The translations under genes were made by a program, and so were the position numbers. The notes under the pieces are model-generated. The model made no database searches. It had not been told where the DNA came from and worked only from the letters and a program-made list of their open reading frames with translations. From Isosphaeraceae bacterium (GTDB lineage Bacteria; Planctomycetota; Planctomycetia; Isosphaerales; Isosphaeraceae), in assembly GCA_026004735.1 (NCBI GenBank), contig BPJS01000001.1, positions 2,863,641 to 2,927,640 on the forward strand: a DNA stretch of 64,000 nt. Direction: 5' to 3'. The first letter of the stretch is position 1. The number at the start of each line of letters is the position of its first letter. This document shows, piece by piece, positions 1-11,228 of the stretch.

Positions 1-226
1 GCCGCCGTTGCCTGAGATTCCGCGTGGGTCGCTGGTCGTTATCGAAGGTCGTGCTCCAATCTGGCGCTACGGTATGGCGTTTCACCAGTTGCACGGCTCC
101 CCGGCTGGAGCAATTGGCGTCTACGATCCACGGCTGGGAGCGGTGGTCGTCGCGTCACATTGTCAGGACTGGGAGAATGGCCAGATTGTCGATGTGGCTC
201 CTCCACAAGACACAGCAGATCTCTGA
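1..226 (+). CDS. csx3: Csx3 family protein (CRISPR-associated, cyclic tetra-adenylate ring nuclease family), C-terminal part
   Basis: Only the last 74 or so codons are in the window; the reading frame is open from base 2 and ends at TGA 224-226, so the start lies outside. Two blocks are diagnostic of Csx3/Crn3: VIEGRAPIWRY near the beginning of the visible part and YDPRLGAVVVASH about twenty residues later, followed by a GQIVDV strand. Archaeal Csx3 carries the same order (GRxPIWL, a His-containing helix, then VYDPRLG). Csx3 proteins degrade the cA4 second messenger made by type III complexes and act as tetramers. Here the gene sits beyond the trailer end of a type I-C array, so a type III locus may lie just left of the window. 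The family assignment is from motif recognition; activity cannot be judged from a fragment, and a fusion to an N-terminal domain is possible. Confidence 0.75.
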   Translation, partial: PPLPEIPRGSLVVIEGRAPIWRYGMAFHQLHGSPAGAIGVYDPRLGAVVVASHCQDWENGQIVDVAPPQDTADL

Positions 227-480
227 CTATTCTTATTCCTCTCGCCTCTCGTCGTGCTTCAACAGGACACTCGCGCGTGACCAATCGTCGAAGTTGTTTG
301 GTTAGCACGATCTTCATGAGATAACCGTTCACTCCCCGGCTTTTGGTTGCGGCAGGGCGGTGTCGGTGCGGACGTTGGCTCGCATGGTATCGGTCAATCA
401 GGTGGAACCGTTTGTCCGAGTGTGACGGCAGGTCTCGCTGACGTTTAGTCAGCGCGATACCACCGGGTTGCCCGCATCCG

Positions 481-711
481 ACGACCAGCCTATTCAAGAG
501 CTTCCGCCAGAGGATGGAGTGGCATAACGTCAGTGAGCAGGCGTTGCGGCGTGTGATGATCGGGTGGACACTGAGATTCCGGATGCAGCGCGCGTCGGGC
601 AGCCGCTTCATGGTGACCATCCTTATGGTCATCGACAGGTAACACCACCCATCCCGCAAGAGCATCGAGTACCTCTTATCCGCCATGCAGGGCCGCTGCG
701 CGGGTCAATAA
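481..711 (+). pseudogene. IS66-family transposase remnant (C-terminal end)
   Basis: One plus-strand frame reads WHNVSEQALRRVMIG, LRFRMQRASGSRFMVTIL, MVIDR, stop, then RKSIEYLLSAMQ...AGQ, stop. This follows the end of IS66 TnpC transposases, where W-x-N-N-x-A-E-x-A-L-R precedes a Phe/Gln-rich strand, an S-x-SGSRF motif, an ETCRQQ segment and a YL-x-A-Q tail. The TAA at 640-642 breaks the frame where ETCRQQ would be, and upstream similarity quickly fades into other frames. It is a dead fragment between csx3 and the CRISPR array, showing that mobile DNA once entered here. No terminal inverted repeats were seen. Confidence 0.6.
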
Positions 712-854
712 CTGCCTTGCTTAGACACCGGCGTGTGACCGATTACAGGGCAACCATCAGTGACCAGGCCGCCTCGGACTCAAGAACAGTTTTCACAGCA
801 CGCCCCGTAAAGACGGCGCTGCATGGCACACGCTTCTACAAGGGCTTGGCCATT

Positions 855-4986
<4,132 letters not shown>

Positions 4987-5163
4987 GCCTCGCTTCCATC
5001 TTTTGATGGGGTCGAGAGTTCCGTGCGATCTTTCGCGAACCACGCCGCGGGGCACGGTCCCGTGGTGGGTCGAATCTCGTGTCTGCTTCTCAAGCCGTTT
5101 TGTCAAAGAGCGTTAGGGCATTCGCGGACCGGCTGGGGTTCCGGTGCGCGCTTAGGGTCCGCG
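4987..5163 (-). promoter_or_regulatory. CRISPR leader between cas2 and the first repeat
   Basis: These 177 bases separate the cas2 stop from the newest repeat (4955-4986) and must hold the promoter for pre-crRNA, which is read leftward. On the minus strand the segment CTCTTTGACAAAA contains a TTGACA box (complement of 5101-5106) usable as a -35 element. No convincing -10 box was found at standard spacing. Cas1-Cas2 (with Cas4) would insert new spacers at the leader-repeat junction at 4986/4987. The inference rests on array polarity and position beside cas2. Confidence 0.7.
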
Positions 5164-5454
5164 TCAGATGATAAGCGGTCCATCGAGGTCGAGCGAGGGC
5201 TTCGCGCCGTGGTGTTCGATTGTGGTCTCGACGTTCGCGCCCAGGTAGTAGAATCGTACGCTGTCGACCTGTGGGTCGATGATTTGCAGGAGGCGAGCGC
5301 GGCAGGCAACCCAGTGGGCTGGGTCGACCTTGAGCTCGAAGACCGAGAGCTGGACTCGCTGGCCGTAGTCGAGGCAGGCCCGGGCCGCTTGGCGCAGGCG
5401 GCGACGGCCGGCTGGTTTTGAGGTTTGGATGTCGTAGGTGACGAGGACGTACAT
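5164..5454 (-). CDS. cas2: CRISPR-associated endoribonuclease Cas2
   Basis: A 96-residue protein with the ferredoxin-like Cas2 fold. It starts [11 protein letters not shown], where Asp8 in the first beta strand is the conserved metal-binding residue, and carries [10 protein letters not shown] in the middle. Cas2 dimerises and bridges two Cas1 dimers to form the integrase that inserts spacers at the leader end. Length matches the family (about 95 residues). It is the last gene of the cas operon, 50 bases downstream of cas1 and directly ahead of the leader and array. Confidence 0.96.
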   Translation of the reverse strand: MYVLVTYDIQTSKPAGRRRLRQAARACLDYGQRVQLSVFELKVDPAHWVACRARLLQIIDPQVDSVRFYYLGANVETTIEHHGAKPSLDLDGPLII

Positions 5455-5504
5455 GAAGGATGTCCGAAGTCGGGTTCAGGGACTGAGGGGATGGGGCCGC
5501 TGGG

Positions 5505-6548
5505 TCAACCTTTCCAGAGGAACGGGGGATAGGCCTCCAGGTCGCCGCGGAGGAAGCGGGACATGAGGCGGGCCTGGAGGTGGGGGACGAGTCCCAGGGG
5601 GACGGACTCGCCGAGGAATGGGTGGGTGAGCGTCTCGCGCTTGCGTTGTTGCCAGGCGACGAGGACGGTCTTGCGGGTTGGGTCGTCCATGACGACGGCG
5701 CCGCCTGTTTCGCGACGAAAGCCGTCGGGTGTGATCTGGCGCCGGTTGATGAGAGAGAGCGCGAGTCGGTCGGCGAGGACGGGGCGTAACTCTTCCATGA
5801 GGTCGAGGGCCAGGCTGGGCTTGCCTGGGCGGTCGGCGTGGAGAAAACCGACGCAGGGGTCGAGGCCGGCGGCCTCGCAGGCGGAGCGGACGTCGAGCAG
5901 CAGGAGCGTATAGAGGAAGGAGATCAGCGCGTTGATGCGGTCGAGTGGTGGCCGGCGTGAGCGGCGCTCGAAGGCGAAGCCATCGGCGCCGGGTGGTGTT
6001 GTTTGGAGGGCGTTGAAGGCCTGGAAGTACTGAGTGGCGGCCTCGCCCTCTAGGCCGCGTAGGGCGTCGAGGGTGGAGGCGCCGGAGACCTCTTCCAGGG
6101 AGGCAGAGAGGCGGCCGGCCCGTCGCTGGAGGGCAGCGCGGCGATCGGAATTGTCGGGTGCCTCGCGGGCAGCGCGGACGAGGACAGTGCGGGCGTTGGC
6201 GAGCTTGGCGCGGACGAAGTTGCGGGCGACCGCGAGCGTGGCCTCGTCGTCGTCGGCCAAGCGGTACTGACGGCGTCGGAGCAGGACGTTACCCCGGGTT
6301 GCGCCGTGGACGGAGGCGAGGAAGCGGCCGCGCTCGGTGAGAAGCGAGACGGCGACGCCGGCCTCGCCACAAGCGCCGAGCAGGGCGGGCGAGGCCCCGA
6401 CGCGGCCGAACGCGACGATCGCCTCCAGGTTGTGCAGCGGGAGTTGGGCGAGGGTCTTGCGGTTGGCGCGGACCTGGACGGCCCGTCCGGCCTTGGCGAG
6501 GTAGGCGCCCTGGGTGGTGATATAGAGGACGTTGAGCAAGGGTTGCAT
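5505..6548 (-). CDS. cas1: CRISPR-associated endonuclease Cas1 (type I-C)
   Basis: A 347-residue Cas1, close to the usual size of type I-C Cas1. The N-terminal beta domain begins MQPLLNVLYITTQGAYL. The alpha-helical catalytic domain carries the expected acid and histidine blocks: a Glu in LEGEAATQYF, a His in GFLHADRPGK and the Asp/Glu pair in ALDLMEELRP. These residues bind the metal used in strand transfer during spacer integration. The gene follows cas4 by 35 bases and precedes cas2 by 50 in an unbroken minus-strand operon, so adaptation looks complete and intact. Confidence 0.97.
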   Translation of the reverse strand: MQPLLNVLYITTQGAYLAKAGRAVQVRANRKTLAQLPLHNLEAIVAFGRVGASPALLGACGEAGVAVSLLTERGRFLASVHGATRGNVLLRRRQYRLADDDEATLAVARNFVRAKLANARTVLVRAAREAPDNSDRRAALQRRAGRLSASLEEVSGASTLDALRGLEGEAATQYFQAFNALQTTPPGADGFAFERRSRRPPLDRINALISFLYTLLLLDVRSACEAAGLDPCVGFLHADRPGKPSLALDLMEELRPVLADRLALSLINRRQITPDGFRRETGGAVVMDDPTRKTVLVAWQQRKRETLTHPFLGESVPLGLVPHLQARLMSRFLRGDLEAYPPFLWKG

Positions 6549-6583
6549 GTTTCGGGGCGAATCTTGAGGTGAAATCTGAACGG

Positions 6584-7204
6584 TCAGGGCTCGGCCAGAG
6601 CCTGGGCGATGTAGTCGGCGACCGAGCCAGCGCGTGTCGAAAGCTCAGGCAGGCAGAGGGGGCGGAGCGAGCAGCGGCGGCATTTCGGGCCAGGCTCGGC
6701 CGGAGGTGTGCGACCCTCGGCGACCAAGCGGTGGAGCCGCGCGGCCGTTTCGCGGGTGAGTTGGCGGAGGGCCGGGTCGAGTTCGACGCGGACATGGCGC
6801 CGGATCTTTCCGTAGAAGAGGTCGGCGTGGGGGATTGCGACGCCGAGCATCTCTTCGAGGCAGAGCGCCTGAGCGCAGAGCTGGACGCGGTCGCAGGGAT
6901 TTTTCTTGGGGCGGCCGCGTTTGTATTCGACGGGCATCGGCGGCTCGCCGGGTGTGACCCGGACGACGTCGGCGATGCCGAAGAGGCCGAGCGCGAGGCT
7001 GCGCACGGGCAGGGCCTGCAGGGTGCGCAGCTCGCGTCTTTGCTCGGCTTGGCCGGAGTGCGCCGCCCGGTGGAGGACGGCGCCCTCGGCCGTGTACCGA
7101 TTATCGAGCCACAGGTTCTCGACATGGATCAGGGCGCACTGCCGCTCGCAGTAGAGTAGGTGCTGGAGCGCCGAGATCGGGAGGAGTTGCGCCTCGGTGA
7201 ACAT
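6584..7204 (-). CDS. cas4: CRISPR-associated exonuclease Cas4
   Basis: A 206-residue RecB-like nuclease. A Cys pair lies near the start (LLYCERQCAL); the nuclease core has GIADVV and PVEYKRGRPKK, giving the metal-binding Asp and the E-x-K motif, followed by the QLCAQALCLEEML QxxxY-like helix. A C-terminal cluster, CRRCSLRPLC, completes the four-cysteine iron-sulfur site. In type I-C, Cas4 works with Cas1-Cas2 to trim prespacers and select the PAM and so sets spacer length and orientation. It starts 7 bases after the cas7 stop. Confidence 0.96.
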   Translation of the reverse strand: MFTEAQLLPISALQHLLYCERQCALIHVENLWLDNRYTAEGAVLHRAAHSGQAEQRRELRTLQALPVRSLALGLFGIADVVRVTPGEPPMPVEYKRGRPKKNPCDRVQLCAQALCLEEMLGVAIPHADLFYGKIRRHVRVELDPALRQLTRETAARLHRLVAEGRTPPAEPGPKCRRCSLRPLCLPELSTRAGSVADYIAQALAEP

Positions 7205-7211
7205 CGTCGGG

Positions 7212-8174
7212 TCAACGCCAGTCGATCCAGCGCTCGATGGAAACCCCGGCGGGCAGGTCTGCCTCGTCGACCGTCAGCTCGTAGTCGTCGAAGGAGCGGG
7301 GCGGTCGGCCGTCGGTGCTGTCGCCGCTTGCGGTGCCCGGCAGCGGCTGGACGCCGGGGCGAGGGACGCAGCGGACGCGGGCGAAGAGGCGGTCGGCCCG
7401 GGCGTTGCCGAGGGGGCTCTCGTGGCGGAAGGCGACGCAGGCGACCGGCCGCATGTTGGCCCGCGCAGCGGAGCGGTCCTGCTCGAACATCTGGTCGAGG
7501 GCACGCTTGAGAAGCTCCAAGTCGTCGGACGAGAAGCCGGTGCCGTTCGGCCCGCTGGCAAGCGTCGCGTTGACAAAGCCGTGGACCCGATAGAGGCCAT
7601 AAGGGATGGTGAATTTACGGCCGATGGTGCGGTTGCCGCCCTCTTGAGCCTCAGCCTCGCGCTCGGTCGTCACTGCGCAGCGGGTGACGGCGTGTTCCTG
7701 GCTGACGATCGGGTGGAGCGAGCGTGCCAGACCGAACTGGACCGGCCCGCGAACCTGGCCGCAGTTGACATCGGTCGTCATGACGGCGCCGAAGGTGCGG
7801 ATGTCGTAGAAGTTGGCGCACATCCAGCGCGTCAGGGCGCGATCCTCCTCGGCCTTGTCTTTGCCCTTCGTCGTCCGCTTCTTGGGATCGACTTTCAGGG
7901 CCTGGTAGGCACGCTCGTGCTGCTTATTGAGGACGGCCCTTTCCTTGACGTAGATCTCGTACGGCGGTTGCTCGCCGTGCACAAGGCCGACAAAGTTGCG
8001 GATCTTGCGCTTGAGACAGACGTCGGTGACAAGCCCCTGGCCGGTTTCTGGGTCGAGCCGCGGCAGGTTGCCGGCGTCGGGATCGCCGTTGGGGTTGCCG
8101 TCGGTGATCTCGAAGAAGTAGACAAAATCGTAGCGGTTCTGAATCGCGGGGCGGTCGGTGGCCTGGTCAGTCAT
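7212..8174 (-). CDS. cas7c: Type I-C Cascade backbone subunit Cas7 (Csd2)
   Basis: A 320-residue RAMP protein of the Csd2 family. It opens with [24 protein letters not shown], the typical Csd2/Csh2 beginning (residues about 11-34), followed by [19 protein letters not shown] central [15 protein letters not shown] segment and [12 protein letters not shown] are also characteristic. Several copies line the crRNA to form the filament of the surveillance complex. Its start overlaps the cas8c stop by 8 bases, pointing to translational coupling; cas4 follows 7 bases after its stop. Confidence 0.97.
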   Translation of the reverse strand: MTDQATDRPAIQNRYDFVYFFEITDGNPNGDPDAGNLPRLDPETGQGLVTDVCLKRKIRNFVGLVHGEQPPYEIYVKERAVLNKQHERAYQALKVDPKKRTTKGKDKAEEDRALTRWMCANFYDIRTFGAVMTTDVNCGQVRGPVQFGLARSLHPIVSQEHAVTRCAVTTEREAEAQEGGNRTIGRKFTIPYGLYRVHGFVNATLASGPNGTGFSSDDLELLKRALDQMFEQDRSAARANMRPVACVAFRHESPLGNARADRLFARVRCVPRPGVQPLPGTASGDSTDGRPPRSFDDYELTVDEADLPAGVSIERWIDWR

Positions 8175-8550
8175 GGTTGGTCTCCTTGTCGCTATCGGAT
8201 CGTTTGGTGAAGAAGTCCTGACGCTGGTGGTAGTAGCCGATGTAGAAGAGGCCCTGGTGCTCCAGGGCCAGATGGCTGGGGAAGCGGTTGATACGGCCGC
8301 AGATCTCTCCGATCAGCTTCTCGCGGTGGATGCGCTGGCCCTCGCTCTCGAGCTTCCGCATGTGGTGTTGATGAAGCTGGAGCAGGCGGGGGAAGACGAT
8401 TCCCGGGGTGGCTGCGGCGGCGCCGAAGAAGCGGTCCTTGATCGTGCTGTTTAGCTTGGAGTCGGCGGCGTCTTCCTGGGTCTTCTCGAGTGCCGCAAAG
8501 AGGCGACCGAGTTGGTACGCCTCGTCGGGATGGTCTTTGTTGAGCGCCAC
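8167..8550 (-). CDS. cas11c: Small subunit Cas11c, internal product of cas8c
   Basis: In type I-C systems the small subunit is made from an in-frame start inside cas8c, giving a protein of roughly 120-130 residues that begins just before the Y-x-LGRLFAxLE block. Here a GTG codon at 8550 lies at exactly that place (reading [18 protein letters not shown] after the start), and the minus strand has GGAAGG (8556-8561) five bases upstream, a near-perfect Shine-Dalgarno in the middle of a coding region. The product would be 127 residues and share the cas8c stop. An upstream ATG at 8616 has no such site, so the GTG is preferred. Function is known from the family; the start is read from the sequence. 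Confidence 0.8.
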   Translation of the reverse strand: MALNKDHPDEAYQLGRLFAALEKTQEDAADSKLNSTIKDRFFGAAAATPGIVFPRLLQLHQHHMRKLESEGQRIHREKLIGEICGRINRFPSHLALEHQGLFYIGYYHQRQDFFTKRSDSDKETNHD

Positions 8551-9942
8551 GGGCACCTTCCTTTCGTGGTTGCGAATCAGGTACGCCTTGAGGATTGAGG
8601 CCCGGCGATGGTTCATGGTCGCGTCAGCGCGAACTCGCCGGATGATCGCGCCGAGGAAGGCTTGGGGATACGGAAGGCCGCCGAGGACTGCCCGGGCCAC
8701 CTGCCCTGCCAACAGCGGCGCAATGTCCTTCGGTTCGCGGGCGGTTTCAGCCACGAGGCGGCGAATCAACGGCGGGGGGTCGTCGGGTCTGCCTCCCACG
8801 ATCTCAAGCTGGTCTGCGTGCTCCGCCAGCCGCTCTGCAAACTGGCGCACGGTGCCCGCCATCCAGTAGCGGACGTTGAGCCGGCTGGCGTTGGGCGAGA
8901 GGCCGAGGACGTAGAACGGCGCGTCCGGGTCCTTCAGCAGGTTTCCTAGCAGGCCGCGGCGGGCGGCGTCGAGGAAGCCGCGGAGGCGGTCGACGGTCGC
9001 CTGGTGCTCGGCTGGGTCGTCTGTGGGACGCTCCTCTGCGAAGAAAAGCTGGAAGGCGTCCTCGGCGTCGGCCGCCGTGGGGCGGTCGGACCAGAAGACG
9101 ACCGTGGCGTCGCCGATACGAGCCCGGCGGGCCGGGTCCGCCAGCAGACGGTTGAGCGCCGTCGTGTATCGGAAGGCGTCGAGGACGCCGACCGGCGCAT
9201 TGAAGCTCTGAGTCTTGCCGTAGCTCAAGAAGGCCGGCTGGTTGAAGGAGACGAGCGCTGCCCCGGTCGTCTGGGCACCGGCAACGCCGCCGATCATCGG
9301 GTGAAGCCGAGCGATCGGTTCCTCCTGGCCGCTGACAAGCGAGACGGCGGTCGGCGCTGGCTCGGCCCCGGAGGGATCGGCAACCCGACGCGACCAGGCC
9401 GAGCGGACGGCCGCTGAGTCATGGACATAGCCCTCGCGGCCCCGGATTTGAAAGACGACGTTGCCGCCGGCGGCCTCCTCCCAGCCCGGCAGCGACTCGG
9501 CGCGGGCGGGGTCCCAAGCCTCCAGGAACCGGCAGAGAGCGGCGAAGCCCTCGTCGTCAGCCAGCTCGTCGCGGAATCCGAGATGGTAATCGCGGAAGGC
9601 ACGAAACATCTCGGCGGCCCGCGCCGGCCTGTCCTTGTTGTCGCGGCCCAGGGCGTAGCCCGTGTTGTCCCAGCAGAAGTAAGGCTTCATCCCTGTGCCC
9701 GAGCGGCCACCGCCGTCGGGGACGAGCAGCGTCGTCGGCACTACCCGACCACGCCCGGCGCGCTCGCGCAGGTCGACCAGCGGCGGCTCGGCGAGCCGGC
9801 CGTCGACTTCCAGCACGACGGCGAAATGGATCTTCTCGCGGCTGAAGCCAAACTCGGCGACGGGGGGAACGCTGGGGTCGCTTCTGAGCCGTTCGTAATA
9901 ACTGATGAGGGCGTTCAGCGGGCCGCCCGAGGTGACATTCAC
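8167..9942 (-). CDS. cas8c: Type I-C Cascade large subunit Cas8c (Csd1)
   Basis: A 591-residue protein of the Csd1 family, the subunit that reads the PAM and binds the target near the crRNA handle. Recognisable blocks are YYERL near the N-terminus, [30 protein letters not shown] in the middle and, in the C-terminal part, [28 protein letters not shown] and [14 protein letters not shown]. The start ATG overlaps the cas5c stop as ATGA (9939-9942) and its end overlaps cas7. The last 128 codons contain an internal translation start for Cas11c (separate entry). Confidence 0.96.
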   Translation of the reverse strand: MNVTSGGPLNALISYYERLRSDPSVPPVAEFGFSREKIHFAVVLEVDGRLAEPPLVDLRERAGRGRVVPTTLLVPDGGGRSGTGMKPYFCWDNTGYALGRDNKDRPARAAEMFRAFRDYHLGFRDELADDEGFAALCRFLEAWDPARAESLPGWEEAAGGNVVFQIRGREGYVHDSAAVRSAWSRRVADPSGAEPAPTAVSLVSGQEEPIARLHPMIGGVAGAQTTGAALVSFNQPAFLSYGKTQSFNAPVGVLDAFRYTTALNRLLADPARRARIGDATVVFWSDRPTAADAEDAFQLFFAEERPTDDPAEHQATVDRLRGFLDAARRGLLGNLLKDPDAPFYVLGLSPNASRLNVRYWMAGTVRQFAERLAEHADQLEIVGGRPDDPPPLIRRLVAETAREPKDIAPLLAGQVARAVLGGLPYPQAFLGAIIRRVRADATMNHRRASILKAYLIRNHERKVPVALNKDHPDEAYQLGRLFAALEKTQEDAADSKLNSTIKDRFFGAAAATPGIVFPRLLQLHQHHMRKLESEGQRIHREKLIGEICGRINRFPSHLALEHQGLFYIGYYHQRQDFFTKRSDSDKETNHD

Positions 9943-10595
9943 GATCGTGCCCTCCTCGTGGGAAGCGGCGGGACGTCGATGACCCCGTCGCGCATCCGGG
10001 CGTGGAAGAACCGCGGCGTCATGCCGTCGGCGAAGTCGATATCGTGGAGCATGATGCCCAGGTCGCGCTCGCCTCGCAGTTCGTCGGGGACGGGCGGCAG
10101 ATCGGCCTCGTCCTCAACGAGGGCGAAGTCGGCCGGGAATTCCCGGCAGCCGAGGTAGGGCCGTGTGTAGCAGCGGCCCTCGCGGGCGCGGCGGTTGAAC
10201 TGGTCGAGGTGCTTGCCGGGATGGTCGTCCGCGGCGAGCAGGTCGAAGCGGGCCTCGATGACGTAGGCGACGTCGCGGAGGATCGTCGCGGCGCGCTGCT
10301 GGCGGTCGTCCTCGACGTAAAGCCCGAGCGTGCCGCGCCCCGCCTTCAACGCCTGGGCCACCGAGCCGGCTGGGACCTTGCTGGCGACCTCGTTGCGCCG
10401 CAGCGAGGTGAAGCGGATCGGATTGAGAACCCGGATTCGCTCGATCCGCCAACGGATCTCGGGCTTCCAATAGATCGCCTCGACCACACCGCGAGCGGCT
10501 GAGGGCGTGATGACGTTGTAGCTGACCCGCTCGACCTTCATCTCGGGGCGGGTGAAGCAGGCGAAGTCGGCCCACACTCTAAGCACAACACTCAT
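9939..10595 (-). CDS. cas5c: Type I-C Cas5c (Cas5d), crRNA-processing endoribonuclease
   Basis: A 218-residue Cas5 of the Dvulg subtype. It begins MSVVLRVWADFACFTRPEMKVERVSYNVITPSAARGV, with the FTRPExK(V)ERVSYxVxTPSAARG signature over residues about 13-35, then IRWRIERIRVLNPI. In type I-C there is no Cas6; Cas5c cleaves the pre-crRNA at the base of the repeat hairpin and stays bound to the 11-base 5' handle. The start is ATG 10595 with AAAGG about ten bases upstream. It heads the cas5c-cas8c-cas7-cas4-cas1-cas2 run and is separated from cas3 by a 630-base gap that holds a repeat-like element. Confidence 0.96.
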   Translation of the reverse strand: MSVVLRVWADFACFTRPEMKVERVSYNVITPSAARGVVEAIYWKPEIRWRIERIRVLNPIRFTSLRRNEVASKVPAGSVAQALKAGRGTLGLYVEDDRQQRAATILRDVAYVIEARFDLLAADDHPGKHLDQFNRRAREGRCYTRPYLGCREFPADFALVEDEADLPPVPDELRGERDLGIMLHDIDFADGMTPRFFHARMRDGVIDVPPLPTRRARS

Positions 10596-10758
10596 GAGCT
10601 AAGACCTTTCACTTAAGTGGCTACAGGCGTTCCACGTCGCTGTAACCTGACCCGAGATTTCGCGGTCTACAAACCGTGCCAACACGATGATGGCCTCCTG
10701 ACGGATGAACCCAGGAAGGCGGACGTTTGCCTGTTTCTCCGGCTGCCTTCCTAGTCCT

Positions 10759-10998
10759 CTACCAGTCAACGCCATACCGGCTGCGGGGACGACGGTGTGA
10801 AGCACGGACCCAGCCTCGCTTACGAGCGCTGAGGAAGTATTGCCAGGCCTCGTTTTTGGAATAGGGGACTCCGGTGCGCGTGATGAATTCGTGGTAAAGC
10901 CGATCAAATTCGTCCGTGTACGGCGTCTGATCGAGCGGAACCGACGACGTGGACACGACTTCGGCCGCGATGTCGAGATGTCGGGCGATTCGTATCAT
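10759..10998 (-). CDS. Small unrecognised protein encoded between cas3 and cas5c
   Basis: A 79-residue ORF starting MIRIARHLD and ending RSRYGVDW. The middle (DEFDRLYHEFITRTGVPYSK, then NEAWQYFLSARKRG) is regular and charged and looks like a folded domain, and the C-terminus is very basic. I do not recognise the family. The frame stays open upstream to an ATG at 11232 that overlaps the cas3 stop, but that stretch would run through a repeat-like RNA element, so the shorter start, with GAGAAG upstream, is preferred. A candidate promoter (11035-11063) and a TTC-flanked match to the pseudo-spacer (11011-11024) lie just ahead of the start. By analogy with CreTA it could be a toxin held off by Cascade; equally it may be an accessory Cas protein or not expressed. 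Confidence 0.5.
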   Translation of the reverse strand: MIRIARHLDIAAEVVSTSSVPLDQTPYTDEFDRLYHEFITRTGVPYSKNEAWQYFLSARKRGWVRASHRRPRSRYGVDW

Positions 10999-11010
10999 TG
11001 TGAGGATCTT

Positions 11011-11024
11011 CTCAGGACGATGAA
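11011..11024 (-). promoter_or_regulatory. Probable Cascade target site of the mini-array guide (TTC PAM plus 11-base seed)
   Basis: On the minus strand the bases read TTC followed by ATCGTCCTGAG. The pseudo-spacer at 11153 begins ATCGTTCTGAG. The two agree at positions 1-5 and 7-11 and differ only at position 6, the base that type I crRNAs flip out and do not read. TTC is the standard type I-C PAM and lies in the correct place. Matching stops after position 11, so binding without Cas3 cleavage is expected, as in CreA/CreR control. The site lies 13 bases before the ATG at 10998 and just downstream of a candidate promoter. Confidence 0.6.
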
Positions 11025-11034
11025 TGAGCTCCAA

Positions 11035-11063
11035 ATAGTCTAGACGGTCGTACACTATCACAA
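11035..11063 (-). promoter_or_regulatory. Candidate promoter for the small ORF and cas5c-cas2
   Basis: The minus strand has TTGTGA (complement of 11058-11063), a 17-base spacer and GACTAT (complement of 11035-11040). Both boxes are imperfect. The predicted transcript start falls next to the TTC-flanked seed site at 11011-11024, where a bound Cascade would block transcription. This is weak by sequence alone; the position gives it interest. Confidence 0.3.
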
Positions 11064-11120
11064 GGTCGAGTGCAAGACCTCGCTCCAAGCTTTTTCCAAG
11101 TTTTTGCGTCACCCTTCGGC

Positions 11121-11216
11121 GGCACCTTGAGTGCGAGGGTGTGGGTTGAAACATCGTTCTGAGTTCGAGGTCGAGGGTCCCGTGGGCGAATCGAACGATT
11201 CGCCCTGGACTCTTGC
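11121..11216 (+). ncRNA. Degenerate mini-CRISPR (pseudo-repeat, pseudo-spacer, pseudo-repeat): candidate CreA/CreR-like guide RNA
   Basis: Read on the plus strand, 11121-11152 ends GGGTGTGGGTTGAAAC, matching the true repeat end (GGGCGTGGATTGAAAC) at 14 of 16 bases, including 10 of the 11 handle bases. A 29-base pseudo-spacer follows (11153-11181). Next come GT and a perfect 9-bp hairpin with a GAAC loop (11184-11205), then TGGACT, which parallels the GT, stem and TGGATT layout of the true repeat. The element is antisense to the cas operon. Its seed matches a TTC-flanked site 130 bases away (11011-11024). CreA and CreR RNAs of other type I systems have this architecture and direct Cascade to repress a toxin or the cas promoter. 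Processing by Cas5c and expression are inferred; no strong promoter was seen. Confidence 0.6.
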
Positions 11217-11228
11217 ACGCGTGGCTTG

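Noticed and set aside
39-686. Minus-strand 215-residue ORF at the left end
   Set aside because: It is antisense to csx3 and the IS66 remnant and has no ribosome site or recognisable sequence.
10610-10619. Short palindrome CACTTAAGTG upstream of cas5c
   Set aside because: Ten bases are too few to claim an operator without comparative data.
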